Positions 1 to 12,290 of a DNA stretch of 64,000 nucleotides are shown piece by piece. Under the pieces are notes generated by a model. The model made no database searches. It worked only from the letters and a program-made list of their open reading frames with translations, and had not been told where the DNA came from. Origin of the DNA: Atrina japonica (Eukaryota; Mollusca; Bivalvia; Pterioida; Pinnidae); contig BROG01001164.1 of the NCBI GenBank assembly GCA_030159075.1, positions 1 through 64,000 on the forward strand, read 5' to 3'. Each line of letters starts with the position of its first letter. The first letter of the stretch is position 1. The position numbers and the translations under genes are program-made.

Positions 1-27
1 GAGAGAGAGAGAGAGAGAGAGAGAGAG
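1..27. repeat. (GA)n microsatellite at the window edge
   Basis: Uninterrupted GA dinucleotides, probably continuing beyond base 1. Confidence 0.95.
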
Positions 28-494
28 TTGTTTTACTACGAACTGAATGTCGTCATTCCAATTCGGAGAGTCATGTGACAGCTTTCCATGGTTCTACGGA
101 CGGTCAGTAGCAAATATGGTAGAAAATGGTAGATGCTACGATTAATAATTCTGTGTATAGTGGCAAATGAAGATATTTATTAATTGAGAATAAGGTCCTC
201 GACAAAATAAAACAGTTGTTCGCCTCGCCTTCCATCAACGTGATCAACACGACCAGTAACAAACCTAGTAAATAATAGTAGACAGTCACATCTGTAGGCA
301 GATAAAGTTTAGAACAGTTAAGAACAACGGGGGAATATCTGAGACAATTCAGTATAGGAGAGCAGACCGCATCTTCGTTTTCACACAAACATATGACATC
401 ACAATTGATAACTTTTTCTCACGTTAATGCACAAGCATATGACATCACAATCGATACCGATACGAGAGGTGGTAACTCTGGATAATAAAAATAC

Positions 495-497
<3 letters not shown>
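28..497. other. non-coding stretch with a short duplicated motif
   Basis: I see no gene. At about 388-460 the motif 'catatgacatcacaat' followed by 'gata' occurs twice. It resembles the arm of the inverted-repeat element at 36416-36548, so this is probably a fragment of that family. Confidence 0.4.

Positions 498-556
<59 letters not shown>
498..556. repeat. (TA)n microsatellite
   Basis: About 29 TA units without interruption. Confidence 0.95.
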
Positions 557-560
<4 letters not shown>

Positions 561-717
561 AACTTGTATATAGGGGTCGCTCAAGGGACCAGAATATTTT
601 GACCTTTATGTGCAGGTGACGTTAATACACAGGTTTAATTTAGCTCAAGTATGCAGTCAAGGGACTTGAAAAAACTGTTAATCCTTATATAGCGGTGGCC
701 GCTATAGCAGGTTTTAC

Positions 718-863
<146 letters not shown>

Positions 864-1268
864 ATAAGCATTTGTGAGATTATACTGGGTTTTTTTCAGG
901 TATGTTTGTATATTTATTTTTCGAAATTATTTTTAAAAGATTACATCGAGAGCTGATCTTACGAAGTTTTATATAGTATTTTTAAAATATCGTACTTAAT
1001 CATTAATTTGAATGACATTTATCCATCAATTTGTATTCACATTTTACCACTAACTTCAGTTCATGTTTGATGTACCTTGGTACGGTGTTTGATAGACAAA
1101 GAAGTTTAGCATTATTTGTATATATAAACTAATTTTGTTCTTACACCACATAAGTCTTTGCGTGGCGACAACGACGAGTCAGTCCATCCATTTAAGCATT
1201 GTCTACTGTGATAGTAGAACGAATTAATCATGAAATGCCTGGTATTTCATACAGAATTAAATTCTTAC

Positions 1269-1366
1269 AACATCAATGGACTCCATGGAACAACCGCTAT
1301 ACCCTCATTCTGACAAACTGGAAACCCCTCATTCTCCCAATGTCGGGAAAGAAGGTTGTACTGTTG
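1269..1366 (-). CDS. aldo-keto reductase exon 5
   Basis: Acceptor AAAAAG|CAACAG and donor ATGTT|GTAAGA. It encodes [19 protein letters not shown] then [13 protein letters not shown], the conserved segment after 'VVALQ' in exon 4. The acceptor has purines just upstream but a T-rich tract further back. The next exon was not found confidently in bases 1-1268. Confidence 0.88.
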
Positions 1367-4300
1367 CTTTTTAAATAAAACAAAAAACATAAAAATAGAT
1401 TCTTTTATATATTAAATAATTAATTCCAAATTCCTCTCACTATTTCTTCAACATATTTTGTACAAAAAGACGTAAATGCAAATTAAAACTGGAATTGATT
1501 TCGAAATAAATGTACCCGGTATTGCCTACGTTAGATCTATATTACCTATATGAATTGTTGCAACCTGTATTACATACCCGAATAGTTGAACCTTAATAAC
1601 ATTGATAAAGGGTTATACATTTATGGCATACAGGTAGAATTGTACCTTTAGTACACGCACGAAAATATATACATTTAATGCACTGGTGTAATGTTGTACC
1701 TTTATAGCATTGTTGTAGCTATTTATCTTTACAGTGTTGTACCATTATAGCAGTGTTGTAGTGTTGTACCTCTCTAGCATTGTTGTAGCGTTGAAGTTGT
1801 ACCACATACACGAAGATATGTACCTTTATAGCATTGTTGTAGCGTCGTACCTTTATGGCATTATTATAGTATTGTACACTTATGGCTATTTGTTGTAGTG
1901 TTGTATGTTGTAAATGTGTTGTAGCGTTGTACGTTTATAATATTGTTATAGCGTTGTACATTTATAGCATTGTTGTATAGTTGTATTTTATAGCATTCTT
2001 GTAGTGTTGTTACTTTATAGCATTGTTGTAGTGATGTACCTTAATAGCGTTGTTGTGGCATTGTACCTTTATAGCATTGTTGTAGCGTTGTACATTTAAT
2101 TGATTGTTGTAGCATTGTACATTTATATCATTATTGGAATGCTGCACCTTAATAACAGTTTTGTGTTGTTGTAACTTTATAGCACTGGTGTAGTGTTGTA
2201 CCTTTATAACATTGCTGTAGCGTTGGACTATTATAGCATTGTTGTAGCGTTGTATTTTTGTGACAGTATTGTAGTGTTGTACCTTTTTAACATTGTTGTA
2301 AAGTTATACCTGTATAGCATTATTGTAGCGTTGTACATTTATAACTTTGTTGTAGCTTTGTACCTATATAACATACCGGTAGAATTTTACCTGTATTGCA
2401 TACTATCATGTTGCAGCTGTATAACATATCTTAAAAGTTCTGTTTAATACACAAACCTGAAGAGCTACAACTTTTGACAGTCCCATGAACGTTGAATAAT
2501 CTGCGATTTTCTGTAATTGCCAACCAGTAACATTACTGCAGCCTATATAATGTACTTTACCTATCCGCACAAGGTCATTCAATGTCCTCATAGTTTCCTC
2601 CAACGGCGTACCATTGTCCCACCTGTGTGTCTAAATAACATAGTAAAATGTAGACTAAACTCCATAGATAGCAATACATGTATTATATTATTTACATGCA
2701 TAAAGTGATTCCTTTTTCCATTTGATAAATGCGTGCATCTTTTAACCGATACAGATATCCTTTATAAAATATACATTAGATAATTTCGCACCGTTTAAGG
2801 GAGGAAAGACACCTGATCATATGAACAGAATGTAATTACAGTAATCTAAACTGGAAGATTGATGTTGGCAATAAAAACAAACATGACAGACGTTGTGAAT
2901 CCGTCCCCAGAAGACATATTTTGTATGGCAAATTCAGATTAATAATGTTTTACAGTTTTTGTGTTATCTATAAAGTACAGCTTCACATTGTTTGACACGT
3001 TTTGTACCTTTGTCTTTTTCTCAGGGTGTAGTCACATTTAAACATTATTGTCACAGTTTACTTATTGTAAATATATTTTTTTATAAATCTTACAGGAAAG
3101 ATTCATTTCGATAAGATGCATTCCCCAGACTAGGTTATGGTAATAGTCACATTCAAGGTTAAATGATTTTTTGTTAAAAAATACTCAATTTCGGCATACT
3201 TCAAGCACTTCTTCGCTATATATCTTCCCTTGTCCGATTAACATAAGAATACGGATGATTCTACTCAATTTTCGGTCATGATAAGCTACACGATAAAAAA
3301 ATATTTACTCTTCACTGGATTATCTTATGTATAATGACAAATAGGTACAATTACTCTAGTCGGTGAACTTTATTGTTACGCTTTACTGCCTAAAATTTGA
3401 ACTCGTCTAGGTCAAGAAAGGGTTCACGAGACTCCACCTTGCGAAGTTATATGGATTTTATTACACCCTCAACTTGTTTTATTGAATCTAGATAATTGTT
3501 AACCATCCTGAATTATTCAATTACAGAAAATATTTATATAACATTCAATGACCAAATTTAATATTTAGATTTGATAAATATTTGGTATTTTTGGTATCTT
3601 CTTTATTCACCAACTCAAATAAAAACATAAAATACGTGAAGACAATGACATTAGATCAAATTTACCAAGGTAGCAAGAAAAATGAAAACAAAAGTTTTTC
3701 ATATCAAATATAGAGTAGTTGATAAAAAACTAAAATTGAGGAAAGGGACATGACACTTAGATATGTAAATATCCCTTATATACCCAAAATTTGCCAGACT
3801 ATTCATTCTAGCATCTGCTTATCATGTTGGCACACGCCAAACTTTATGATATTTTACCTATATTTTTATATCTGCTGGCATATCCATGTAAGTGAACACC
3901 AGTGACGTGAAACAAAAAATTAATCAAAGTCATATCTTTAGCATAAAAACTTATTCAGTCAAATTTGTAGCTATCTATATTTTAAGATTTACCTACATAA
4001 TATAGATCGACGTAATTCGTCTTCAATCTCGCCATGCTTCCATCCAAACTCTGAGTAATATGTCTCCGACTAAGGCCTGTTTCATTTCGATTTCCTTCTT
4101 CGAAATCAATTCCTACTTTAGTGCTGATTACAAAGTTCTGTCTTCTTTGCCTGTTGGACAGTGGTTGCGCTTATTGTTACACAAGAAACATTATGTATCT
4201 TATCAAGACAGAAAACAAAAGACTACATTTGACAGAAGCTGTAAAGAGGCTTAATGTCGCTCAAAATCATAATTTTTCACCACTGCAAGCTGATGTGTTT

Positions 4301-7300
4301 TGATATGAAATAAAGTGAAATAATGTTTCAGTGTCGTGTATAAATGGAAATCTGTTATATGTTTTTATCAGTAAAGTATCTATCAAATTTATTACGCACA
4401 TACCTAGATTGTTTCGATAAATATGATAGAATACCGACAGAATGCAATCTTAGACAACGACGTGGACTCTTATCATTAGTGCTGAAGTACCATACGGAGG
4501 TACTGTAAAAACGAACTGTTTTCATCCTATACAATATTTTGACAAAGCCTTAGTTCAAATATTTAGATATCAAAATAAATTAGAATGATATTATATTGTA
4601 AATGTATTCATGAATTTAAGATTTTATCCCATTTTAAATCAAACCAAAATTTTAATACACTGAGCGACACAATGCTTTTAAGCATATTCCTGGCACCACA
4701 TAACTACAGACTTCACTCAAGTCCCAGAATATTCTCAACTTGGCCTTCTCAGCCAGATTTCAAGATTAGTCAAGTTTGAGTAAAAGTTTTAGACTTGAGA
4801 GTAGATTTGAGGTTCCACTGGGTCAGGCCCTACTGTCAACAATTTTATTGATCTCTCCAATGTGATTTTTCAAAGAATTACATTAAACACTGCATTTTGT
4901 TTTTCTATTTTAATATTTGTAAGGAAACTAAAATTATCATTTATTACGTCATTTAACATATTATTTAACTTATTGTTATTGATAATGATTTATTTAAGGG
5001 TTACATCACGAATTTAGACGAAGGGGGCAAAAAGAGACGAAACCCAACATGTCACCTCTGCTATTTGAGTTAGGTTCCTTATTTTCTTTTATGTACCAAC
5101 TTCTCTTGGTACATCATCAAATAACCAAGTTCAACTCAATGTGTTGTTAACCAAAGTTTACATGAAAATAAACGTTCGACCATATAACAGCAATCTGTGA
5201 AAAAAAGCATATTTATTTATCATTTTTTAATTCTTTTAAACGTTTTGAAAAGAAAATAAGTTTTTTTTTATTTTTGCGAACTACGATGATAATGATGAAA
5301 ATTACTGAATGATTTATAATTATCAAAATATAAATACATATAGCTATGTTATGTAAAATTTTGCTTACGTTTCAAGCCATCGCCCAATTATTTCTTCTGA
5401 TTTTCCAAAACTGTAAATGTTAGCTGTATCGATAAAATTTCCTCCCATTTCTGCAAATCTATCCAGGATCTGATGTGAAAGTGATTCGTCTAACTGCCTT
5501 GGATTGCTGCCAAACTGTAAAAGTTAGGGGGTTACAAGATGTCAAGACACTAAGGAAAGCCAGACTATTGAGTTTTGAGCAGTATTAAATTGGCAACCGT
5601 ATTACGTAGATGTACATAATCAACAAACAAGTTCCAAACATTAGTAAATAACATTTGCTGTTTAATCAATATTCTAAATTTGACAACCAGTTTTGGGTTT
5701 TTAAGTCAGGTACACCAGTATTAGATTTAAGTTTATTTTAAACTGTATTTATTATGATTTTCATAGATTATCGGCGTTACATAATTGATATTCCATGAAT
5801 ATCCGCATATATAGTATGTCTTGTGACAAGTTTCATGGTCCAGTACCTTTCTGAATTAAATGTAATCAGGTATCCGGTCAACTCTTACCCCGCATAATTC
5901 ATATCAGAATAATACATAAAAAATCTTAGATACTAAAGTATAAATCTTTAGGATGTCCAGGATATAGATACAAAATGGTAAAAATGGACAAGCACGGACC
6001 TCTGGAAACCACGAGGTGGGACCAGGTGTCATGGAGGAGTAAGCATCCCCTGTCGACAGGTCACACCCGCCGTGAGTCTACAGTCAAGTCCAAATGAAAT
6101 ACGTGAGGAACGAATCATCGGCTCAATTGGTACAGACGTCTCAACAACCGCCAACGAAAAGGCGACTCAACATTTCACTTAGTGAAACATAGTAATCGAA
6201 AACAAGACTATTATACCGTCCGTAAAATTTGTGGAACGTTGACATGAAACGCGGTTTTCAATATCCCTGTGTCAATAATTTGTCAGTGGGTAGTTTATAT
6301 CTGTATATGGAATGTTCATATGTTGAACTCGCTCTGGCATATTGGATCATTTGTGAAATATGAACTCCATAGGCAGGTGACTGTGAGATATTTCTACTTA
6401 AATGGTGAAAACTAACGATGGGATATCGAATTTATGCATTGAAAAATGTGTTTTATGATAACGCTCACACGGCTTTCAAACAATCTAAAACCACAAATTT
6501 TCTCAAATTCTTAGTATCAAAACATACGGATTTTCAACTAGAAAGGTTTCCATGGAACATTTGTGTCGGGTGTGGCATGCCAGCAGAAGACGCTGACTCC
6601 TCCCGGACACCTGATCTTATCCCGTTTGGGATTCGTAATTGTTCTTCATGTTGAGACCATTTGCACATCTAATTCGTCGTCTTATAATGGACTTGAGTTT
6701 TGATTCTTCAATTTTACCTTTATACAATAATATCGCATGAACATTTAAATGAGAGCCATTATGACAATTTTCACTCATATGCCGATGTGAAATATCCAAA
6801 CGAAAAAATATTAGAAATTAAAGACACAACCGAATCAAACATACACACTTCCTACTTGGTCGTTTTTGTTTACTATAGACATAGACGAGAAATTATGAAC
6901 CAGGTTATAAGACAACCATGACGGTTTTGTTTCCCATCGTAAATTTCCTTATTTAAATTGTTGTAATATCCCGTTATCACCTGACACCTGATCCCCTCTC
7001 CGGCTTCCAGTAATTCCGTGTTTTTCCAATGTTCACCAAATTTGTATTATATAGTTGTCTCCTGGACATCCGGAAAGTTCCTACTTTGCCAACTGTGATT
7101 TTGTTACATGTATATTAATTACTCTGAGTGAATGTAAATATCAATTGTTACCTGTTAATGCATTTTCATTGTAAAGAAACTTCTCAAATGTAAAACTTTT
7201 CAAACTTTAACAGTTCTATATACAGTCTTTACCTATAGAGGTAATAATGTCACATAAATTAATGTTCAGGTAAAGTGCATAGGTGTGTGTACGCAGAGGT

Positions 7301-10300
7301 ATGTTGTACTGCTATATAGTATTTATTTCATAGCTGAGTACATCTGATTATAAATGCTATACACATAGGTTATGTCGTGTTCCTGGAGGTTTTATTGTGT
7401 TAGGAAAGTTTAGAGTTGATTCTGATTAATTATCAATTTCTGATATTAAATGCCATCTTCGATATATCTTATTATTTTCAACATTGTATGGTAACCTCGA
7501 GGGCCGTGAAATGTTTGGATGCGGCGAACTTAGCGGATTCTGTGTCAAGAGAATAACTTAGCGAGTCGGTGTAATTAGATTTCTTTGATAAGATAGAATA
7601 TATAGTGAATAATAATGTCACTCTGCAATCCTTTGTATAATTCAAACATAGATGCTCAAATAGGCTAAAAACGTCGCTAAATGCGAAATTATAACCCAAT
7701 AAACTGTTGTTCGTCTTTGTGACAGCTGTGAAGATCGATGATGGATTTTAAAGAACTTTAACTTAAGTTTTTGAACTTCTCATTAATTCATCAGATTATA
7801 AAAAATCATTTTCTTTGCAAAATTTGTATGCATAATGTCAAATGAATAAATTTTGTAAGGTAAAATTTGGACGTTGTTAAAAAATTGATATTTTACGGTG
7901 TGGATGACCATCTGGGAACGGTTGTTGCGTCACGTTTTGTTCACCGCCACGAAATGTCCGCATACTTTTCAACAAAATCGTCGCATTATGTCCGCCGTCA
8001 CGAAATGTCCGCATTCTTTTCAACAAAATCGTCGCATTATGTCCGCCGTCACGAAATGTCCGCATACTGTTTAACAAAATCGTCGCATTATGTCCGCCGT
8101 CACGAAATGTCCGCATTCTTTTCAACAAAATCGTCGCATTATGTCCGCCGTCACGAAATGTCCGCATACTGTTTAACAAAATCGTCGCATTATGTCCGTC
8201 GTCACGAAATGTCCGCATACTTTTCAACAAAATCGTCGCATTATGTCCGCCGTCACGAAATGTTAGCATACTTTTCAACAAAATCGTCGCATTATGTCCG
8301 CCGTCAAGAAATGTTCGCATACTTTTCAACAAAATTGTCGCATTATGTCCGCCGTCACGAAATGTTCGCATACTTTTAAAAAAAAAAAAAAAACTGTCAC
8401 GTTATGTCCGCCATCACAAAATAAGTACATATTAGTTTACTTATCGTTTTATCATACGGTTTAGATGTCCAAATAGAATCTAACTTTGAAAAATAAAATG
8501 ATGGAAATGTATTTAAGGAACTCTACATTACCGAGTAGCGGTTATTTGTGTACGAATATGAATTTTATTTTATAACCTTTTACATTTTACGTGCTACAAG
8601 CCATCTTTTTCTGTATCCAAACTTCGTACGACTGTCGTATATACCATAAATATTTTTATGAATTCAATAATTGAATAACATCTCTGTTAAAGGAGCTATC
8701 TAATGGATAAGGACATCCTCGGGCGTCACAGAAACTCGTGTAAAAACATTCTTAAGTCCTTCCGCGATCCTCGATAACCACCCCATTCATAATTTTGCCC
8801 CCCAAATGGAAACATGTTATAATTTCGTTATGCGAGTTACCAATCATCAGTCAGAGAGTTTTGTGATATATGGAGCGGCGATATGTGAGTTTCCCTATTG
8901 TTCATATGCAGGTTTGCAACGGGCAAGGTATTTGGAACGGAGAAAGGACTTGTCTTAAGCGAAATATCAAATGACCCTTCAGAATAATTAATAGCAGACT
9001 AGAACATCACTTTAATAAAAAGTAGGGGATATTAAAAACTTCATAGTTTCATTACACTAGAGATGTAGTTTTGATATGAGCACTACAATTATTTTCCTCA
9101 ATAATACCTAAAAGTGAAAGAAAAAATGAAGAATCTTTGTAACATTTGGGACGGACGCGCTATGTTTGGATGTGGGGAAAAAATAAACGAATATCACGTA
9201 ACAGATTGGTAAGTAATTATAACTCAATATTACGATATGGAATGGTAAGCAATGATTGTGTCTCTGGTATTCATAAAGTAGTAACATGCAAATATTTTCA
9301 AGGGAATTCTGAAAGTATAAATGAAAAATAATCGCGCACATCCGAATCGAAACTGAAATCAAGGAATAATTAATCCAAAACGTCCTTAGGAATGTGCAAC
9401 GATGAGTACCTAACTTCTTCAAATAAACAGTTGCCCTCATTTTATAGACTCCCGACTTATGTGCTTTATTTCAAAGATATTTCTCTTCATTTTCCCTAGT
9501 TTGGGATAACATATTTCTGTGTATTCTACAAATATTTCCCACAAATCTTGCAGCAGTACAAAAATGAAAACAGGAGCATGAGGTCGTTAATTTGTGTAAT
9601 ATCTTCTTGTCTAGACAGCATTTATTGACATATCTATCAATCTTCGTAAATAATACAACATTCAAGTTGTCCTTCTCCGGGTCAATTGTCACACAACACT
9701 ACACAAAAATCTAACTTGCCTCATGCTTCGCCTCGCCTCGCCATTTTCACGACATCCAAAATTTCACGTCCGTCGCGGTTACTATACATTGTTCAAATCC
9801 AATTCAAAATATACGTACTGTGTAGTTGTATGATTTAATTTCGTTACATTCGCTGTCAAACAAAATACCGCGGAATTGAATAAGGAATATAATACTTTTT
9901 AGTTATAAAGTATCCAAAAGGCAATACATTACCGATAATTAAAAAAAAAAGTTTTTACCAATCAAAATAATTCATATATAACCGGACATGGTATATGCGA
10001 ATCGCAATATTTTATCAGATTTGCTTCAATTCCTATCACACTTCATGATTCGAAACGGTCTTTCACAAAATTTAAAAAAAAATGTGAAGAGAGAGAGAAA
10101 GAGCAAAAGAGAGACTTGAGAGAAACAAGAGAGAGTCCATAGATCGTTTTTTCTCAGCAAAAACTTTGAAGACTGTAAATATTTATATCATTTTTTCAAA
10201 ATTTTCCTATGTTATATTCATAATAATTGCGTCCTTCAATGGCTTATGTCCTATGCCGCGAATATTAGGGAGTATGCCATACACAAGAAATATGTCAGAC

Positions 10301-11233
10301 ACAACTTAAAATCAGCCTTCTAATTAAGATAATTATGCAGCCACATAATTATTTGTATTTTAGGGAGTTTAAATATGTTATTACGGCCGCCATATATCTG
10401 AAATAACGATAGGCCTACATGAGACTTTGAAAAGAACATTCATGAGAGAGAGATCCGTCTTTTTTCAGTTGTGAGTATTTTTTAATTTCTGTTATATTCA
10501 CGAATTGCGTCCGAACATTCCTAGTTGGGAAGGGAATACTGTCTACACAACCGTCACCCGTGATACTCGACATAATTTGTATTTTTAGTGTAAATATGTT
10601 ACCGATAAAATAACGATAGGCCACATGAACGAATTCATGAGTTGTGAGACTTCACGTAACATGTAAGGGAATAGCAACCGTACTCCGTTGTTATAAAAAC
10701 ACCGTGACAACCCAACGAATTTGCTGTAGAACATACAATTTGAAATATTTTTCAACCGAAATAAAATTAAAAGAACTCTCTCTCTCTCTCTCTCTCTCTG
10801 CTCTCCTTAATTATCTGGATAATTATGTGGCGGCCGCCAGATAATAACACGGCGACCGCCAGATAAAATATGTTCGCTCTCAAGAAAAATATTTCGGCAA
10901 ATAATTATGTGGAGGCCGCCAAATAATTAAGTGGCGGCCGTTGGATAAAATATTTTCACTCTCAAGAAAAATATTTTGGTAGGTGAGCCTAATACTCTTC
11001 CGTAGAACCGTCATTTCCAAAACATAAAACAATAACAAAAATACACTCAGTAAAAAAGGCTTTTTGGAAAGGGGAATAAAAGGTTTAATAAAAATGATAC
11101 ATACGCTTCCCAATACCCCTTTTCTGGTGTCCTTTCCGAACGTCATCCCTCCCAGACAAATACTTGAAACGCATAGGCCTGAACGACCAAGAAAATTGTA
11201 CTCCATCATATCACGAGCTTTTGGCGATTCCAT
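1269..11233 (-). CDS. aldo-keto reductase, five exons, 3' end outside the window
   Basis: An NAD(P)H-dependent oxidoreductase of the aldo-keto reductase (TIM-barrel) family, closest in character to the YajO/AKR-like group with the 'HRWD' and 'GWQLQK' motifs. Exons on the minus strand: 11105-11233, 5369-5514, 3997-4150, 2457-2630, 1269-1366. Every junction is GT/AG with matching phase (0, 2, 0, 0). The four catalytic residues of the family are visible: Asp in FIDTA, Tyr in NIY, Lys in STK and His in THRWD. Exon 1 could instead end at 11117, also in frame. The C-terminal third, which includes the cofactor-binding end, is not in the window. The start is the first Met at 11233; the second Met pair (MM, before EYNFLGRSG) is equally possible. 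The protein is probably cytosolic and its substrate cannot be predicted. Confidence 0.9.
1660..2400. repeat. degenerate 27-30 bp minisatellite
   Basis: More than 20 imperfect copies of a unit like 'tgtagcgttgtaccttta' plus 'tagcattgt'. Copies vary in length and sequence. It lies in the intron between aldo-keto reductase exons 4 and 5. A short open frame with repeated VALYLYNI is a by-product. Confidence 0.85.
2457..2630 (-). CDS. aldo-keto reductase exon 4
   Basis: Acceptor ATTTAG|ACACAC and donor CTTCAG|GTTTGT, phase 0 at both ends, 58 codons. It begins [15 protein letters not shown] (catalytic His) and continues [17 protein letters not shown] and GWQLQK, strongly family-specific. Confidence 0.95.
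2631..3996. other. intron of the aldo-keto reductase gene
   Basis: AT-rich sequence between exons 3 and 4. I see no coding segment or recognisable element. Confidence 0.7.
3997..4150 (-). CDS. aldo-keto reductase exon 3
   Basis: Acceptor CCAACAG|GCAAAG completes the split Thr codon, then [13 protein letters not shown]...[19 protein letters not shown]...YVDLYY. It contains the catalytic Lys. Donor TAT|GTAGGT was preferred over the AG|GTAAAT four bases later because only the former keeps the frame into exon 4. Confidence 0.93.
4151..5368. other. intron of the aldo-keto reductase gene
   Basis: AT-rich sequence between exons 2 and 3, without recognisable coding or mobile sequence. Confidence 0.7.
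5369..5514 (-). CDS. aldo-keto reductase exon 2
   Basis: Acceptor TTTTACAG|TTTGGC and donor GAAAC|GTAAGC (phase 2). It encodes FGSNPRQ...[19 protein letters not shown]...[10 protein letters not shown], containing the active-site Asp and Tyr. Confidence 0.95.
5916..6423 (-). mobile_element. Penelope-like retroelement fragment, 3' part
   Basis: Matches the first 500 bases of the copy at 60185-61530 in the same orientation: 'taccaaagtataaatc', 'ggatgtccaggatatag', 'ggacctctggaaacca', the 'gtcgacaggtcacacccgcc' block, then 'tgtcaataatttgtcagt'. It lies in intron 1 of the aldo-keto reductase gene. Confidence 0.8.
6540..7085 (+). mobile_element. Penelope-like fragment, opposite orientation, with broken RT piece
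   Basis: At 6755-6935 the plus strand encodes a decayed piece of the reverse transcriptase C-terminal region ([26 protein letters not shown]). The terminal block (cacctgatcccctctccgg ... cctggacatcc) follows in plus orientation at 6980-7080. With the neighbouring minus-oriented fragment it makes an inverted arrangement of two partial copies. Confidence 0.65.
7941..8420. repeat. 51-bp minisatellite, nine units
   Basis: The motif 'cacgaaatgt' recurs at exact 51-base spacing from about 7950 to 8358 (nine units), then a poly-A run and a decayed partial unit. Units differ in one block (cattcttttc, catactgttt or catacttttc), and two such units alternate, suggesting dimer-level expansion. The unit is 17 codons and has no stop in one frame on each strand, so about 500 bases are open on both strands. 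It sits in an intron, so I do not call it a gene. Confidence 0.9.
8421..10080. other. intron sequence, nothing recognised
   Basis: AT-rich stretch inside intron 1 of the aldo-keto reductase gene. Short open frames lack splice context and family motifs. Confidence 0.6.
10080..10960. repeat. local diverged duplications with GGCGGCCGCC motifs
   Basis: The segment at about 10140-10415 is repeated in diverged form at about 10450-10630; shared landmarks are 'tgttatattca', 'attgcgtcc', 'aaatatgtta' and 'ataacgataggcc'. Downstream, 10778-10800 is a CT run, and 10800-10960 carries two copies of a block with 'gctctcaagaaaaatattt' next to GGCGGCCGCC-type GC islands. Confidence 0.7.
11105..11233 (-). 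CDS. aldo-keto reductase exon 1
   Basis: Encodes [19 protein letters not shown] followed by [15 protein letters not shown], the conserved first beta strand of the family. Donor AGC|GTATGT; the alternative donor GGG|GTATTG at 11117 shortens it by four codons. Both donors keep phase 0. Confidence 0.9.
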
Positions 11234-11604
11234 ACCTCTTGTTTTTCAGATAGAACACAGCCACCGAAAATATCAGCATGTGACTGGCGGATATTTGTCT
11301 AGTCAGCTATATATGTTGATGCATTTAAGCTCCACCCACATGCTTGTAAATGTAATTTTGTCATCATTTATTATTATTATTATTATTCATATTTTTATCG
11401 TTTACAATGGTTCGGCTTACAACTCAGAAAGATTAATTTATAAGAGGTTAAACTTAACATTTAAAGGTTGTATTTTTGAGTATAGAATGTATGCCTTCAA
11501 GGTTAAAAAGATATTAACACAAATAATGACATGAGTAACATGTATGAAGTTTTAATTTTTATTCGCCATATATATTTTGCAATTTTGTGTAGAATACCTG
11601 ACCT

Positions 11605-11740
11605 AATGGCTACAGCATCGCGCTTTAAACCACGATTTTCTTTCTCCTATAGTCAGCTCGGGTTCGAGTCTCAATAGAACCTGGTCTGATTTTATGCGAA
11701 AATTATCTGATACTGGGAATCCTGGAGATTTATACCTTTA
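11605..11740 (+). mobile_element. possible tRNA-derived SINE head
   Basis: 'atggctacagcatcgcgctt' followed by 'gggttcgagtctc' has the spacing of RNA polymerase III A- and B-box-like motifs, and resembles the heads at 28213, 46307 and 50345. No tail was found. Confidence 0.4.
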
Positions 11741-12103
11741 CATCTGTGACATTTATAGTTGTACTTTTACTTTCTAATACCATATAATCGAAAAATTATA
11801 ATGGTTGATGCGTAAAGTACCATTCAAACAAATAATGAAAACCGCTAAAAGAAAAAATGAGAGTGATTATTTGTATTTTGGTATAATCCCGAATAAAGAA
11901 AAAGGCTTCAATTCAATATGATTAGATTAGGCCAAGATACACTTCGTTTCAACTACCGAGTATTCTAACGTTTAAAGTGACAGTGTTGATTCATTCACGC
12001 ATTACAAATAACACTTGATTCGGATTATACTGGACTGGTTGTACACACTTGCTATGCGTTTGTGTACTTTCCTGTGAATTTCAATGCTTTTCACATTGTC
12101 ATA

Positions 12104-12290
12104 CCTAATCCTAAAATAGTTGGTCGCGAAAGCAGACCATATAGCTCGCCTGTTTCATGCTTGCTATACTTTGGGTCAAAAATAGGTCAAAGCCCTACCC
12201 TAAAAATAGTTGGTTGCGAAGGCAGAACATATACTTCGCCTGTTTCGTGCTGGTTATACTTTAGGTCAAAATTAGGCCATAGCAAAAAGC
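12104..12290. repeat. two-copy tandem repeat of about 90 bp
   Basis: 'taaaatagttggtcgcgaa' ... 'ctcgcctgtttcatgct' ... 'tttgggtcaaaa' is repeated about 90 bases later with substitutions. The frame encodes IVGRESRPYSSPVSC and IVGCEGRTYTSPVSC, but there is no sign of a gene around it. Confidence 0.8.

Noticed and set aside
1150..1196. Possible sixth aldo-keto reductase exon on the minus strand (LNGWTDSSLSPRKDLCG)
   Set aside because: It has a donor-like GTAAGA, but the phase from exon 5 only works with extra residues, and the peptide does not match the expected GG-LTGK region.
7867..8379. 170-codon frame of 17-residue repeats as a structural protein
   Set aside because: The opposite strand is equally open, it starts without a good ATG, and it lies inside an intron.
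9108..9440. 110-codon minus-strand frame in aldo-keto reductase intron 1
   Set aside because: Hydrophobic and cysteine-rich by AT bias, no signal-peptide or domain logic, and no splice sites that fit.
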